Shown here: piece by piece, positions 45,916 through 55,104 of the stretch | How the letters are laid out: every line of letters begins with the position of its first letter | How positions within the stretch are numbered: position 1 is the first letter of the stretch | NCBI RefSeq assembly: GCF_017086445.1 | Contig: NZ_CP070968.1 | Span: forward strand, 2,790,001-2,854,000 | Direction: 5' to 3' | DNA: 64,000 nt | Origin: Brevundimonas fontaquae | GTDB taxonomy: Bacteria > Pseudomonadota > Alphaproteobacteria > Caulobacterales > Caulobacteraceae | Notes under the pieces: model-generated | The model's input: the letters and a program-made list of their open reading frames with translations, nothing else | The model's database searches: none | What the model was told of the DNA's origin: nothing | Program-made: the position numbers and the translations under genes

Positions 45916-46875
45916 TCAACGTTTCAACATCCGCTGCGCCGCCTTCAGCACCCGCTCCCACGGCAGGTCCATCATATGCTGGATCGCCTGGTTCAGGCGC
46001 GGATCCAGCTTTTTGAATTCGTCATAGGTGCGCGGCCCGCGCACGGCCTCGCCCTTCCAGGGTCCGCGCACGGTCTCGTCCGACGGTCCAAACACGGCCA
46101 CCACCGGCGCGCCCGAGGCCACGGCCAGCTGGGTCCAGATCGAGTCCGCCCCGATATACAGCACCGACGCCGACAGGGCCGCCACCGTCTGCAGGCGCGT
46201 CAGCCTGCCCTGAAGCTCGATCACCCGCGCGCGCGGCACGGCGTAGCGGATCGTGTGCGCCGCCTCGCGGTCGATCTCTTCGCCCACGATCATCAGCCGC
46301 CCGCCCGCCAGCGGCCCGTCGTCGGCCAGCAGCTTGGCCGCGACCTTGGCGTAGCGTTCGGCGGGCCAGCGCTTGCCCATCCATTCCACGCCCGGCCCGA
46401 CCGCCAGGATCGGCCCATCCCCGCCCGTCGCCGGAATCAGCGCCTCGACCTGAGCCCGCGTCTCGTCCGAGACGTAGAGTTTCGGTGCCGGGATCTCATC
46501 GGGCTCCAGCTTCAGCACCGCCGCCGCCGCCTCGACCGCATGCAGGCCCGGCTGATCCTTGCCCCGCACCGCGCGCTTGTGCCGCCTCAGCTTGCCCGAC
46601 AGGTCCGAGCCGCGCATGTCCACGACCAGCCCCCATTTGGTCGCCCGCACCTGGTTCCACAGGGCGATCCATTCGAAATGGCCTTCGCGCTCCAGCACGA
46701 TCAACTTCGTCAGGCGCGGCGTATCGGCGAACAGCGGCGCGCTGGCGGCCGATCCGACGATGGTGAAGGTCGCGTGCGGCAGGCTCTCGACCAGATGCGC
46801 CAGCACGCCTGAAGACAGCACGGCGTCCTCGGCGTCCGCCTCGGCGATGTACAGGATGGGAAACCGCCCGATCAT
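45916..46875 (-). CDS. Glycosyltransferase family 9 (heptosyltransferase-like)
   Basis: A protein of 319 residues with the ADP-heptose/LPS heptosyltransferase fold. An N-terminal domain contains LVVDMRGSDLSGKLRRHKR. A C-terminal domain has ILAVGPGVEWMGKRWPAERYA, LSASVLYIGADSIWTQLAVASGAPVVAVFGPSDE, the nucleotide-sugar binding signature. It probably adds a sugar to LPS core or another glycan; the donor is not certain. It is divergent from the 76-residue gene. Confidence 0.87.
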   Translation of the reverse strand: MIGRFPILYIAEADAEDAVLSSGVLAHLVESLPHATFTIVGSAASAPLFADTPRLTKLIVLEREGHFEWIALWNQVRATKWGLVVDMRGSDLSGKLRRHKRAVRGKDQPGLHAVEAAAAVLKLEPDEIPAPKLYVSDETRAQVEALIPATGGDGPILAVGPGVEWMGKRWPAERYAKVAAKLLADDGPLAGGRLMIVGEEIDREAAHTIRYAVPRARVIELQGRLTRLQTVAALSASVLYIGADSIWTQLAVASGAPVVAVFGPSDETVRGPWKGEAVRGPRTYDEFKKLDPRLNQAIQHMMDLPWERVLKAAQRMLKR

Positions 46876-46961
46876 CCGTCGACGGATACAGGGATTCTAT
46901 CTGCGGTTCAGCGCCAAACGCGTGTTTCCACAGAAAGGCCCCATGCGCTACAGCGACGCGC

Positions 46962-47192
46962 ATGAGCCAGACGCCCGACGCCGCCCCGGATCCAGAAGCC
47001 GCCGCCGCCCTTGAACGCTTCAAGGCCCAGCGCGTCACGGCCATCTACCGGCTGGACCTGATCGCCAAGGGCGCGACGATTTCCTACGAAGACGGCACGC
47101 CCATCGACATGGCCTCCGAAAAGACCCGGCTGGAGGCCGTCGTCGCCGACATGGATCGCCGCATCGCCCGGCTGGAGCGTTCAGCCGGGTGA
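46962..47192 (+). CDS. Small coiled-coil hypothetical protein
   Basis: A protein of 76 residues with an acidic Pro/Ala-rich N-terminus. After it come LERFKAQRVTAIYRLDLIAKGATISYEDG and a heptad-like C-terminal helix (EKTRLEAVVADMDRRIARLERS). No family is recognised. Its stop overlaps the start of the CxxCxxCC protein (GTGA), so the two are translationally coupled. Confidence 0.65.
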   Translation: MSQTPDAAPDPEAAAALERFKAQRVTAIYRLDLIAKGATISYEDGTPIDMASEKTRLEAVVADMDRRIARLERSAG

Positions 47193-47755
47193 GCCTGCCC
47201 CTCCTCCCCGGCCGCACCTGCGGCGGTTGCGTCGAATGCTGCCGGGTCATTCCGCTGAAGCTGCCGGAACTGGCCAAGCCGACCGGCGAATTGTGCGCCT
47301 ATTGCGTCGACGGCGCCGGCTGTTCGGTCCACGAGATTCGGCCGAACACCTGCCGCATCTGGTTCTGCCTGTGGCGTGTGGTCGAGCTGTCCGACGACTG
47401 GCGACCGGATCGCAGCGGCGTCATCGTCCGCCCCGACGGCGTCGAGGATGGGGTCATCACCCTGTATGTCCTTCGCCGCTCCGACTTCCTGGCCTCGCCC
47501 GAGTTTTTCGTGACCGTCGCCGGCTGGGTCGCGGAAGGGATCGAGGTCGCGCTCAGCATTCCCGGTCCGGTTGGAACCTATCCCGCCCGCGCCGTCGTCA
47601 CCGACTGGCTGCGCCCGGCGATCGAGGATGGCGACACCGACGCCTTCACGACCCGCGTCCTGATGTCCCTCGACACCCTGGCCGAACACGACTTCCAGCC
47701 GGACGGCATCGTCGCGCGATATGCGGTGACGCCTTCCGGCTCCCAGCCGATCTAA
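47189..47755 (+). CDS. YkgJ-like cysteine-cluster protein
   Basis: A protein of 188 residues with a CxxCxxCC cluster at Cys11, Cys14, Cys17 and Cys18 (RTCGGCVECCRVIPL). Further cysteines follow in LCAYCVDGAGCSVHEIRPNTCRIWFC. This is the pattern of the zinc- or iron-chelating YkgJ domain family, whose function is poorly known; Fe-S or zinc binding is expected. The start is GTG, overlapping the small coiled-coil gene. It is convergent with tdh. Confidence 0.84.
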   Translation: MSLPLLPGRTCGGCVECCRVIPLKLPELAKPTGELCAYCVDGAGCSVHEIRPNTCRIWFCLWRVVELSDDWRPDRSGVIVRPDGVEDGVITLYVLRRSDFLASPEFFVTVAGWVAEGIEVALSIPGPVGTYPARAVVTDWLRPAIEDGDTDAFTTRVLMSLDTLAEHDFQPDGIVARYAVTPSGSQPI

Positions 47756-47788
47756 CTGCCGCTCCCCAGCTGGCCTAGACCAAGGCTC

Positions 47789-48841
47789 TCAGGCCGCCTT
47801 GTCCCAGTCCAGGACCACCTTGCCCGACTGGCCTGACTTCATGGCTTCGAAGCCTTCGCGGTAGTCGGCGTAACCCAGGCGGTGGGTGATCAGCGGGCTG
47901 AGGTCCAGGCCGGCTTTCAGCAGGCCCAGCATCTTGCGCCAGGTGGTGAACATTTCGCGGCCGTAGACGCCCTTGATGGTCAAGGCCTTCAGGATGATCG
48001 CGCCCCAGTCCGTCTCCATCGGCTTGCCGGGAATGCCCAGCAGCGCCATGCCGCCGCCCATGATCAGGGTGTCGACGCACTGTTTGAAGGCGATGGGCGA
48101 GCCCGACATTTCCAGCGCCACATCGAAGCCGACCTTCAGGCCCAGCTCCTTCATGACATCGTGGATGTCTTCCTTGGTCGTATTCACGGTGCGAACGCCC
48201 GGCGCGACCTTCTGCGCCAGCTCCAGCCGGAAGTCGTTGATGTCGGTCAGGACTACGGTGCGCGCGCCCGCATGGCGCGCAACCGCAGCCGCCATCATGC
48301 CGATCGGCCCGGCGCCGGTGACCAGCACATCCTCGCCCAGCAGGTCGAACTGCTGGGCCGTATGCACCGCATTGCCGAACGGATCGAGGATCGAGCCGAT
48401 CTCATAGGGGACGTCGTCCGGCAGTTCGATGACATTGAAGGCCGGGGCAACGACGAACTCGGCGAAGGCGCCCTGACGGTTCACGCCGATGCCGCGCGTC
48501 TTGGGGTCCAGGTGGAAATGGCCGGCGCGGGCGGCTTCCGAGTTCAGGTCGATCACGTGACCCTCGGCCGAGACGCGCTGGCCGATCTTCAGCGGGCGAT
48601 CCACATCCTTGCCGATGGCGACGATCTCGCCGGCGAACTCGTGGCCAGTGATCATCGGGGTCGGCACGTTTTTCTGGGACCATTCGTCCCAGTTCCAGAT
48701 GTGGATGTCGGTGCCGCAGACGGCCGTGCGATGCACCCGGATCAGCACGTCTTCCGGTCCCGCCTCGGGGATCGGCGCGTCGATCAGTTCCAGGCCGACG
48801 CCGGGCGCGGTCTTGGCCAGGGCCTTCATCGTGTCGGTCAT
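47789..48841 (-). CDS. tdh: L-threonine 3-dehydrogenase
   Basis: Oxidises threonine to 2-amino-3-ketobutyrate, the substrate of Kbl encoded upstream. The 350-residue protein matches the E. coli family closely: AVCGTDIHIWNWDEWSQKNVP with catalytic-zinc Cys42, TGHEFAGE with His67 and Glu68, GIGVNRQGAFAEFVV, and GAGPIGMMAAAVARHAGA for NAD. The four-cysteine structural zinc lobe of the E. coli enzyme is missing: residues 95-115 contain no Cys. The ATG at 48841 is chosen over an in-frame start 36 nt upstream. Confidence 0.93.
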   Translation of the reverse strand: MTDTMKALAKTAPGVGLELIDAPIPEAGPEDVLIRVHRTAVCGTDIHIWNWDEWSQKNVPTPMITGHEFAGEIVAIGKDVDRPLKIGQRVSAEGHVIDLNSEAARAGHFHLDPKTRGIGVNRQGAFAEFVVAPAFNVIELPDDVPYEIGSILDPFGNAVHTAQQFDLLGEDVLVTGAGPIGMMAAAVARHAGARTVVLTDINDFRLELAQKVAPGVRTVNTTKEDIHDVMKELGLKVGFDVALEMSGSPIAFKQCVDTLIMGGGMALLGIPGKPMETDWGAIILKALTIKGVYGREMFTTWRKMLGLLKAGLDLSPLITHRLGYADYREGFEAMKSGQSGKVVLDWDKAA

Positions 48842-48946
48842 AGTCTCAACTCCCTGAAATCGTGGCTCCGGGTTCATCCCGAAGTTTGCGACAGAGGCCC
48901 CAAGCCTCCTCGCCGCTTGGCTTTCGTCGATGGCGGGCGAAAAGGG

Positions 48947-50137
48947 CTAAATGACGCCCAGTTCCCGGCCCGCCTGGGTGAACACTTCGACCGTGCGGTC
49001 GATCTGGTCGAAGGTATGGGCCGCCGACATCTGTGTGCGGATGCGGGCCTGGCCACGCGGCACGACAGGGAACGAAAACCCGATCACATAGACGCCCAGC
49101 TCCAACGCCCGCGCCGCGAAATCCTGCGCCAGTTTGGCGTCGCCCAGCATGACCGGGATGATCGGATGTTCGCCGTCCAGCAGGATGAAGCCTGCGTCCG
49201 ACATGGCCCCGCGATAGCGATGGGCGTTGGCCGACAGGCGGGTGCGCAACGCATCGCCCTCGGCGCCTTGTGCGATTCGGATCGCCTCCAGGCTGGATCC
49301 GCACACAGCCGGCGCCAGGGCGTTGGAGAACAGATAGGGCCGCGCCCGCTGTTTCAGCAGTTCGACCACCGACTTCTTCGCGCAGATGAAACCGCCCATG
49401 GCGCCGCCCAGAGCCTTGCCGAAGGTGCCAGTGACGAAATCCACCTCGACACCTTGATGGGCGAACGAGCCCTTGCCTTGCGGGCCAAGGAAGCCCGTCG
49501 CGTGACAATCGTCCACCATGATCAGGGCGTCGTATTTGTCGGCCAGCGCCCGGATCTCGTCCAGCTTGGCGATATAGCCGTCCATCGAGAAGGCGCCGTC
49601 GGTGGCGATGATGATGTCGCGGGCGCCGGCCGCGCGGGCCTCCTTCAGACGGCTCTCCAGCTCGTCCATGTCGGAGTTGGCGAAGCGATAGCGTTTGGCC
49701 TTGCACAGCCGCACCCCGTCGATGATCGAGGCGTGGTTCAGGCTGTCGGAGACGATGGCGTCGTTCTCGCCCAGCAGCGGCTCGAACAGACCGCCGTTGG
49801 CGTCGAAGGCGGCGGCGAACAGGATGGCGTCCTCGAAACCGAGATAGGCGGCGATGGCCGCTTCTAGTTCCTTGTGGATTTCCAAAGTGCCGCAGATGAA
49901 CCGGACCGAGGCCGTGCCCGCGCCCCACTCCGCTTGCGCCGCCATCCCGGCCTGGGTCACACGCTCGTCGCCGGCCAGGCCAAGATAGTTGTTGGCGCAG
50001 AAGTTCAGCACGTCGCGGCCGGCGACCTGGATCACCGGCCCCTGGCGCGAGGCGATGATGCGTTCGGGCTTGGTCAGGCCCTGGGCGTCGATCTCGGACA
50101 GTTCGCCGGCGACGCGGTCGTAGAAGCTCTGGGTCAT
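48947..50137 (-). CDS. kbl: 2-amino-3-ketobutyrate CoA ligase (glycine C-acetyltransferase)
   Basis: Splits 2-amino-3-ketobutyrate with CoA into glycine and acetyl-CoA. The 396-residue PLP enzyme has FCANNYLGLAGD, GTGSVRFICGT-like sequence (GTASVRFICGTLEIHKELE), MVDDCHATGFLGPQGKG and the PLP lysine in VTGTFGKALGGAMGG. It belongs to the alpha-oxoamine synthase family, but the neighbour tdh and the motif set fix the identity. tdh follows after 105 nt on the same strand. Confidence 0.94.
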   Translation of the reverse strand: MTQSFYDRVAGELSEIDAQGLTKPERIIASRQGPVIQVAGRDVLNFCANNYLGLAGDERVTQAGMAAQAEWGAGTASVRFICGTLEIHKELEAAIAAYLGFEDAILFAAAFDANGGLFEPLLGENDAIVSDSLNHASIIDGVRLCKAKRYRFANSDMDELESRLKEARAAGARDIIIATDGAFSMDGYIAKLDEIRALADKYDALIMVDDCHATGFLGPQGKGSFAHQGVEVDFVTGTFGKALGGAMGGFICAKKSVVELLKQRARPYLFSNALAPAVCGSSLEAIRIAQGAEGDALRTRLSANAHRYRGAMSDAGFILLDGEHPIIPVMLGDAKLAQDFAARALELGVYVIGFSFPVVPRGQARIRTQMSAAHTFDQIDRTVEVFTQAGRELGVI

Positions 50138-50179
50138 GAGCCGCGACCTACGCCGATTTTCGATCGGTTTCCACCCGCC

Positions 50180-51094
50180 TCAGGTCGCCGGGGCCGGGTT
50201 GGCCTCGGCCCGGATCGGACTGACACGAATGCGGCCGCCGCAGGGACTGAACGAGAACGGCAGGCTGACGGCGGCCGCATCGCTGGGGGCGGTGACCTTT
50301 ATCGTGGCCGCGTCGGGACACGTCTTTTGCATGGCTTCGTTGGGCACGACGCTCCAGGCCATTTCGAAATAGGCCTTGGCCCGGGGCGCTAGCTGGACCG
50401 GCGTTGGAGCCTGGCCTTGGCGGAAATAGCTTCCGGGACTCTGTTCCGCGCGAATGGACGACAGGGTGCGCCCGCGCGTGTCCTGCAAGGTCACTGTCGG
50501 ATAGCCGGTCAGGCTGCAGGCCTGGGTTCCGATATTCTGAAGACTGAAGTTGCTGACCCGATTTCCCGCGCCTGCATCGCCGTCACCTGCCGCCAGCGTC
50601 AGTTGCGGCCCCTTGCAGGGCAGCGCAGCCGGCAAGACCCCGCCGGTCGCCTCGGCCGGCGTCTGACTGGGCGTCGGCAGCGGTCCGGGCGTCATTTCAG
50701 CGCCGGGGATCGGCCGCGAGCAGCGCTCCAGCACCGCGACACCGTTCGTGCCGTCCGGACCCAGTCGGCTCAGCGTGCCGCTCTCTTGCCCATCGCGCGT
50801 CGCCGTCCACCATTCCACCCCGCCGCCGACATAGCGCGCGCCGCTGGCGGCCTGCACTGAAAGCAAGGCGTAGGTCTGGTTCTGATGGGTCAGCTTGGCG
50901 TTGTCGCTGTCGACATACTGGACCTGAAGCGTCGCGCCGCTTTCGCAGGCGTAGCCGACCGAGGGCGCATTGGATGCAGGGGCAGCCGCTGGCTCGACCG
51001 GCGCGGCGGGCTGTTCGGGCTCGGTGCGAGAGCAGGCTGCAGCGCCGGTCAGGGCGGCGATGGCGACGAATGCGGTCAGGCGGTGCGACATCAT
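50180..51094 (-). CDS. Lipoprotein with MliC-like and DUF4232-like domains
   Basis: A protein of 304 residues. The signal peptide ends in AAAC (lipobox), followed by a Pro/Ala linker. The first domain (about 47-120) has YACESGATLQVQYVDSDNAKL split from LLSVQAASGARYVGGGVEWW, the MliC/PliC C-type lysozyme inhibitor pattern. After another linker, LPCKGPQLTLAAGDGD and FSLQNIGTQACSLTGYPTVTL mark a DUF4232-type domain (about 155-285). It is therefore probably a lysozyme-inhibitor-like envelope lipoprotein with an extra domain of unknown role. Confidence 0.8.
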   Translation of the reverse strand: MMSHRLTAFVAIAALTGAAACSRTEPEQPAAPVEPAAAPASNAPSVGYACESGATLQVQYVDSDNAKLTHQNQTYALLSVQAASGARYVGGGVEWWTATRDGQESGTLSRLGPDGTNGVAVLERCSRPIPGAEMTPGPLPTPSQTPAEATGGVLPAALPCKGPQLTLAAGDGDAGAGNRVSNFSLQNIGTQACSLTGYPTVTLQDTRGRTLSSIRAEQSPGSYFRQGQAPTPVQLAPRAKAYFEMAWSVVPNEAMQKTCPDAATIKVTAPSDAAAVSLPFSFSPCGGRIRVSPIRAEANPAPAT

Positions 51095-51146
51095 GTCATG
51101 TCCTCTGGTTTCGCCTTCAACGGCCCAACCTGACCAAAGGCTCCGC

Positions 51147-51569
51147 TTAGTGCCCTGCTTTTGGCGTCTCCATCAGCTCGATCAGCACGCCGCCCATGTC
51201 ACGCGGATGCAGGAAGACGACCGGCGTCCCATGCGCCCCGATGCGCGGCTCGCCTGTGCCCAGGATCGTCATCCCCTTGGCGCGCATCTCGGCGACGGCG
51301 GCCTGGATGTCGGCGACCTCGAAACAGACGTGGTGCTGGCCGCCCTTGGGATTCTTGGCCAGGAAGCCGACGATGGGGCTGGTCTCGTCATAGGGTTCGA
51401 TCAGCTCGATTTGGGCCGTCGGCGTATCGACGAAACAGACCTTCACCCCCTGCGCCGGCAGGTCGAACGGCTCGCCGATCTTCGTCGCGCCCAGGATATC
51501 GCGATACAGTTTGATCGAGTCGGCGATGGACGGCGTGGCGACGCCGACGTGGTTCAGGGCGCCGATCAT
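51147..51569 (-). CDS. mce: Methylmalonyl-CoA epimerase
   Basis: Interconverts (S)- and (R)-methylmalonyl-CoA. The 140-residue glyoxalase-fold protein begins [22 protein letters not shown] and has [18 protein letters not shown] and [16 protein letters not shown], with the metal His and Glu residues of the family. It overlaps the mutB stop by 4 nt and closes the pcc-mut operon. Confidence 0.93.
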   Translation of the reverse strand: MIGALNHVGVATPSIADSIKLYRDILGATKIGEPFDLPAQGVKVCFVDTPTAQIELIEPYDETSPIVGFLAKNPKGGQHHVCFEVADIQAAVAEMRAKGMTILGTGEPRIGAHGTPVVFLHPRDMGGVLIELMETPKAGH

Positions 51570-53725
51570 GACTTGTCCTTGTCGGGGGTCGGCTGGGCGT
51601 AACCCAGACGCTGGTTCAGCTTCTCGATCAGGTCGACCGCCGTATCGGCGATGGCCGAACCGGGCGGATAGACGGCGGCTGCGCCCATATCGAGAAGAGG
51701 CTGAACGTCGGACGGCGGGATCACCCCGCCGACCACGATCATGATGTCGGGCCGGCCCAGTTTCTCCAACTCGGCTTTCAACTCGGGCACCAGCGTCAGA
51801 TGCCCGGCCGCGAGCGATGATGCGCCGACCGCGTGAACGCCCTTCTCGACCGCTTCCTGGGCCGCCTCGGACGGGGTCTGGAACAGGCTGCCGGCCGTGA
51901 CGTCGAAGCCCAGATCGCCGTATCCGGTCGCGACGACCTTTTGGCCCCGGTCGTGTCCGTCCTGTCCCAGTTTGGCGATCAGGATGCGCGGCGGTCCGCC
52001 GTCGTTCTCGACGAAGGTCGCCACCATCTCGCGGGCGCGAGCAAAGCGGGCGTCGGTCCCCGCCTCCTTGGCGTATACGCCCGAAACGGTCTGGACCGTG
52101 GCCACGTGGCGGCCGAAGGCGGCCTCCAGCGCGTCGGAGATTTCACCCACCGTCGCCTTGGCGCGGGCGGCCTGAACCGCCAGTTCCAGCAGGTTGGCAT
52201 TCCCGCGCGCGCCCTCGGTCAGGGCGTTCAGCGCCGCATCGGTCGCCGCCTGGTCCCGCTCGGCGCGCAGGCGCTTCAGCTTATCGATCTGGGCGGCCAG
52301 CACCGCCGCATTGTCGACCTTCAGCATCGGAATGTCGTCGATGACGGGGTTCAGATATTTGTTCACCCCCACCACCGTCTGCTGGCCGGTGTCGATCCGG
52401 GCCTGTGTCTTGGCGGCGGATTCCTCGATCCGCAGCTTGGGAATGCCCGCCTCGATGGCCTTGGCCATGCCGCCCAGGGCCTCGACCTCGGTCATGTGGG
52501 CGCGGGCGCGTTCGGCCAGTTCGTGCGTCAGCCGCTCGACATAGAAACTGCCGCCCCAGGGGTCGATGACCCGCGTCAGCCCCGTCTCCTGCTGCAGCAG
52601 GATCTGGGTGTTGCGCGCGATCCGGGCCGAAAAATCGGTTGGAAGCGCAAGGGCCTCGTCCAAAGCGTTGGTGTGCAGGCTCTGCGTCTGGCCGCCCGCC
52701 GCCGCCATGGCCTCGACCATGGTGCGCGGCACATTGTTGAACACGTCCTGCGCCGCCAGCGACCAGCCCGATGTCTGGCAGTGAGCGCGTAGGCTCAGCG
52801 ACTTGGGATCGACCCCGCCTTCCTTGCGCACCGCCTCGGCCCACAGCAGGCGGCCCGCCCGCATCTTGGCCACCTCCATGAAATAGTTCATGCCGATGGC
52901 CCAGAAGAAGCTCAGGCGCGGCGCGAACCGGTCGATCGGCATCCCCGCCGCGACGCCCGCGCGCAGATACTCGATCCCGTCCGCCAGCGTATAGGCCAGC
53001 TCGATATCCGCCGAGGCCCCCGCCTCCTGCATGTGATAGCCGCTGATCGAGATCGAGTTGAACTTCGGCGTCTCCTGCGCCGTCCAGGCGAAGATGTCGG
53101 CGATGATCCGCATCGAGGGCTCAGGCGGATAGATGTAGGTGTTGCGGACCATGAACTCCTTCAGAATGTCGTTCTGAATGGTCCCGGTCAGCTTGGCGTG
53201 CGGCACGCCCTGTTCTTCCGCCGCGACGACATAGAGGGCCAGGATCGGCAGCACCGCCCCGTTCATCGTCATCGACACCGACATCTGGTCCAGTGGAATG
53301 CCGTCGAACAGGGTCCGCATGTCATAGATGCTGTCGATGGCCACGCCCGCCATGCCGACGTCGCCCTTCACTCGCGGGTGGTCGCTGTCATAGCCCCGGT
53401 GCGTCGCCAGATCGAAGGCGATGCTCAGCCCCTTCTGACCGGCCGCCAGGTTGCGGCGATAAAAGGCGTTGGACTCCTCGGCGGTCGAGAAGCCGGCGTA
53501 TTGCCGGATGGTCCAGGGATTGCCCGCATACATGGTCGGATAGGGCCCGCGCACAAACGGCGCGAACCCCGGCAGGCCGTGCGGGTGATACAGCGCGTCC
53601 GTGCTGTCGGGACCATAGGCGGTCTCGACCGTCAGCCCCTCAGGCGTCAGCCAAGGATCGCGCGTCGGCCCCCGCCCCGTCGCATCGAGGTTCAGGGCGA
53701 TCTTGCTGAAGTCTGGAAAGCTCAC
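51566..53725 (-). CDS. mutB: Methylmalonyl-CoA mutase large subunit
   Basis: The catalytic subunit, 719 residues, converting (R)-methylmalonyl-CoA to succinyl-CoA with adenosylcobalamin. The TIM barrel shows [21 protein letters not shown] and [13 protein letters not shown]. The C-terminal B12 domain has [20 protein letters not shown] near residue 590, including the cobalt-coordinating DxHxxG. The GTG at 53725 has GGAGG upstream and overlaps the mutA stop (GTGA). Confidence 0.96.
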   Translation of the reverse strand: MSFPDFSKIALNLDATGRGPTRDPWLTPEGLTVETAYGPDSTDALYHPHGLPGFAPFVRGPYPTMYAGNPWTIRQYAGFSTAEESNAFYRRNLAAGQKGLSIAFDLATHRGYDSDHPRVKGDVGMAGVAIDSIYDMRTLFDGIPLDQMSVSMTMNGAVLPILALYVVAAEEQGVPHAKLTGTIQNDILKEFMVRNTYIYPPEPSMRIIADIFAWTAQETPKFNSISISGYHMQEAGASADIELAYTLADGIEYLRAGVAAGMPIDRFAPRLSFFWAIGMNYFMEVAKMRAGRLLWAEAVRKEGGVDPKSLSLRAHCQTSGWSLAAQDVFNNVPRTMVEAMAAAGGQTQSLHTNALDEALALPTDFSARIARNTQILLQQETGLTRVIDPWGGSFYVERLTHELAERARAHMTEVEALGGMAKAIEAGIPKLRIEESAAKTQARIDTGQQTVVGVNKYLNPVIDDIPMLKVDNAAVLAAQIDKLKRLRAERDQAATDAALNALTEGARGNANLLELAVQAARAKATVGEISDALEAAFGRHVATVQTVSGVYAKEAGTDARFARAREMVATFVENDGGPPRILIAKLGQDGHDRGQKVVATGYGDLGFDVTAGSLFQTPSEAAQEAVEKGVHAVGASSLAAGHLTLVPELKAELEKLGRPDIMIVVGGVIPPSDVQPLLDMGAAAVYPPGSAIADTAVDLIEKLNQRLGYAQPTPDKDKS

Positions 53726-55104
53726 TGAGCCGCCTCCTCGAAGGCCGCGGCGAACCGGATCGGAGCCAAGGGTTCGCACACCCGTTCGACCGCCACGGCC
53801 GCCTCATCGCCCGCCTCGACCGGCGCCGGCCGCACGTCCGCGTCCACATATTTGGTCACGCCGATGATCTGCGCCGCGCCGTTCGTCAGCGCGGCCTCGC
53901 GGATCTCGCGGGCGCGGGCGATGCGGGGCTGGATGATCGAGCCCGTCAGGGCCTCGACCAAACCACCCTCGGCCTCGATCATCTGGAACTCGGCCCAGCC
54001 GGCCTCGGCCAAGTCCCGCGTCCGGGCGTCCAGATACCAGGAGCCGGCGGCCGGATCGTCGACCCGACCCAGATTGGCCTCCTCCATCAGGACCAGCTGG
54101 GTGTTCCGCGCCTGACGCCTGGCAAAGGCGTCAGCCCGTCCCGAGGCGCGGGTGAAGCCATCCAGCACCACCACGTCCGCTCCGCCGACCGCACCGGCGA
54201 AGCCGGCCGCCGTCAGCCGCAGCAGATTGGGCCAGGGATCGCGCGCCGACAGCATCCGCCGCGACGAACGCGCTTCGATAACGGCCGGAACATCCACGTC
54301 GAACGCCTTCGCCAGGCTGGCCCAGATCAGCCGCATGGCCCGAACCTTGGCCAGGCTGTCGAAATATTCCGCATCGACCGACAGGCCAACGACGGTGCCG
54401 CGCAAAGCCGCCTCGACCGACATCCCGGCCTCGACCGCCGCCTTCGCATGGGCCACGACGCTGGACGCCGCAAAGGCCAGCTCCTGCGCCGCCGATCCGC
54501 CCGCCTCGTGCGCCACGCGCCCGCTGGCCAGGAAGAAGGTTGCGTCGGGATAGGCGCCCGCATGACGCGCCGCCGTATTGGCCGCCAGGCTCAGATGTTC
54601 TTCCACCGAACGCGGCGCGCCCCCCGCCTCGGCGAAGGCCGAGACCGGGTCCATATGAAATTGCAGCTGGGCGCGCGGCGAGCCCTTGGCGACGACCGCC
54701 AGCGCATTGGCCGCATCCGGCCCGTCGATCCCGGCGTCCAGCGCGACGGGCGCCAGTTCCAGCGCCACGCCTTCCAGCGCCCGGCTGAGCGGGGCGGAAT
54801 CCGCCAGCACCCGCCCCTTCAGCACCACCGACGCCGCGCCGTTCTCCAGATCGGTCAGGACGGCGGCGTTGACCGCCTCGGCATCGTCGCCCTCCACCAG
54901 CGTCCGCAGATCCCAGGCCCGGCCTTCGGAGTCGGACGGACGCGGGGCGAAGATCGGCTGCACGCCCGTCGCGCCTGCGTACAGCGGCCGTATCACCAGT
55001 TGATCGGCGTCGAGATGCATCAGCGACTCGATCGGCCGATCCTTCAGCGCCTTCTGGGCCGCCTCGCGCCATTCCAGCGGCGTAGGCGCGGGAAAGCCCG
55101 TCAT
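53722..55104 (-). CDS. mutA: Methylmalonyl-CoA mutase small subunit
   Basis: The non-catalytic partner of MutB, 460 residues. It is a divergent mutase barrel ([59 protein letters not shown] by block) and stops before any B12-binding domain, so it is shorter than some MutA proteins of about 600 residues. The ATG at 55104 gives an ATGA overlap with pccA; a TTG three bases upstream is less likely. It is coupled to mutB downstream. Confidence 0.9.
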   Translation of the reverse strand: MTGFPAPTPLEWREAAQKALKDRPIESLMHLDADQLVIRPLYAGATGVQPIFAPRPSDSEGRAWDLRTLVEGDDAEAVNAAVLTDLENGAASVVLKGRVLADSAPLSRALEGVALELAPVALDAGIDGPDAANALAVVAKGSPRAQLQFHMDPVSAFAEAGGAPRSVEEHLSLAANTAARHAGAYPDATFFLASGRVAHEAGGSAAQELAFAASSVVAHAKAAVEAGMSVEAALRGTVVGLSVDAEYFDSLAKVRAMRLIWASLAKAFDVDVPAVIEARSSRRMLSARDPWPNLLRLTAAGFAGAVGGADVVVLDGFTRASGRADAFARRQARNTQLVLMEEANLGRVDDPAAGSWYLDARTRDLAEAGWAEFQMIEAEGGLVEALTGSIIQPRIARAREIREAALTNGAAQIIGVTKYVDADVRPAPVEAGDEAAVAVERVCEPLAPIRFAAAFEEAAQ

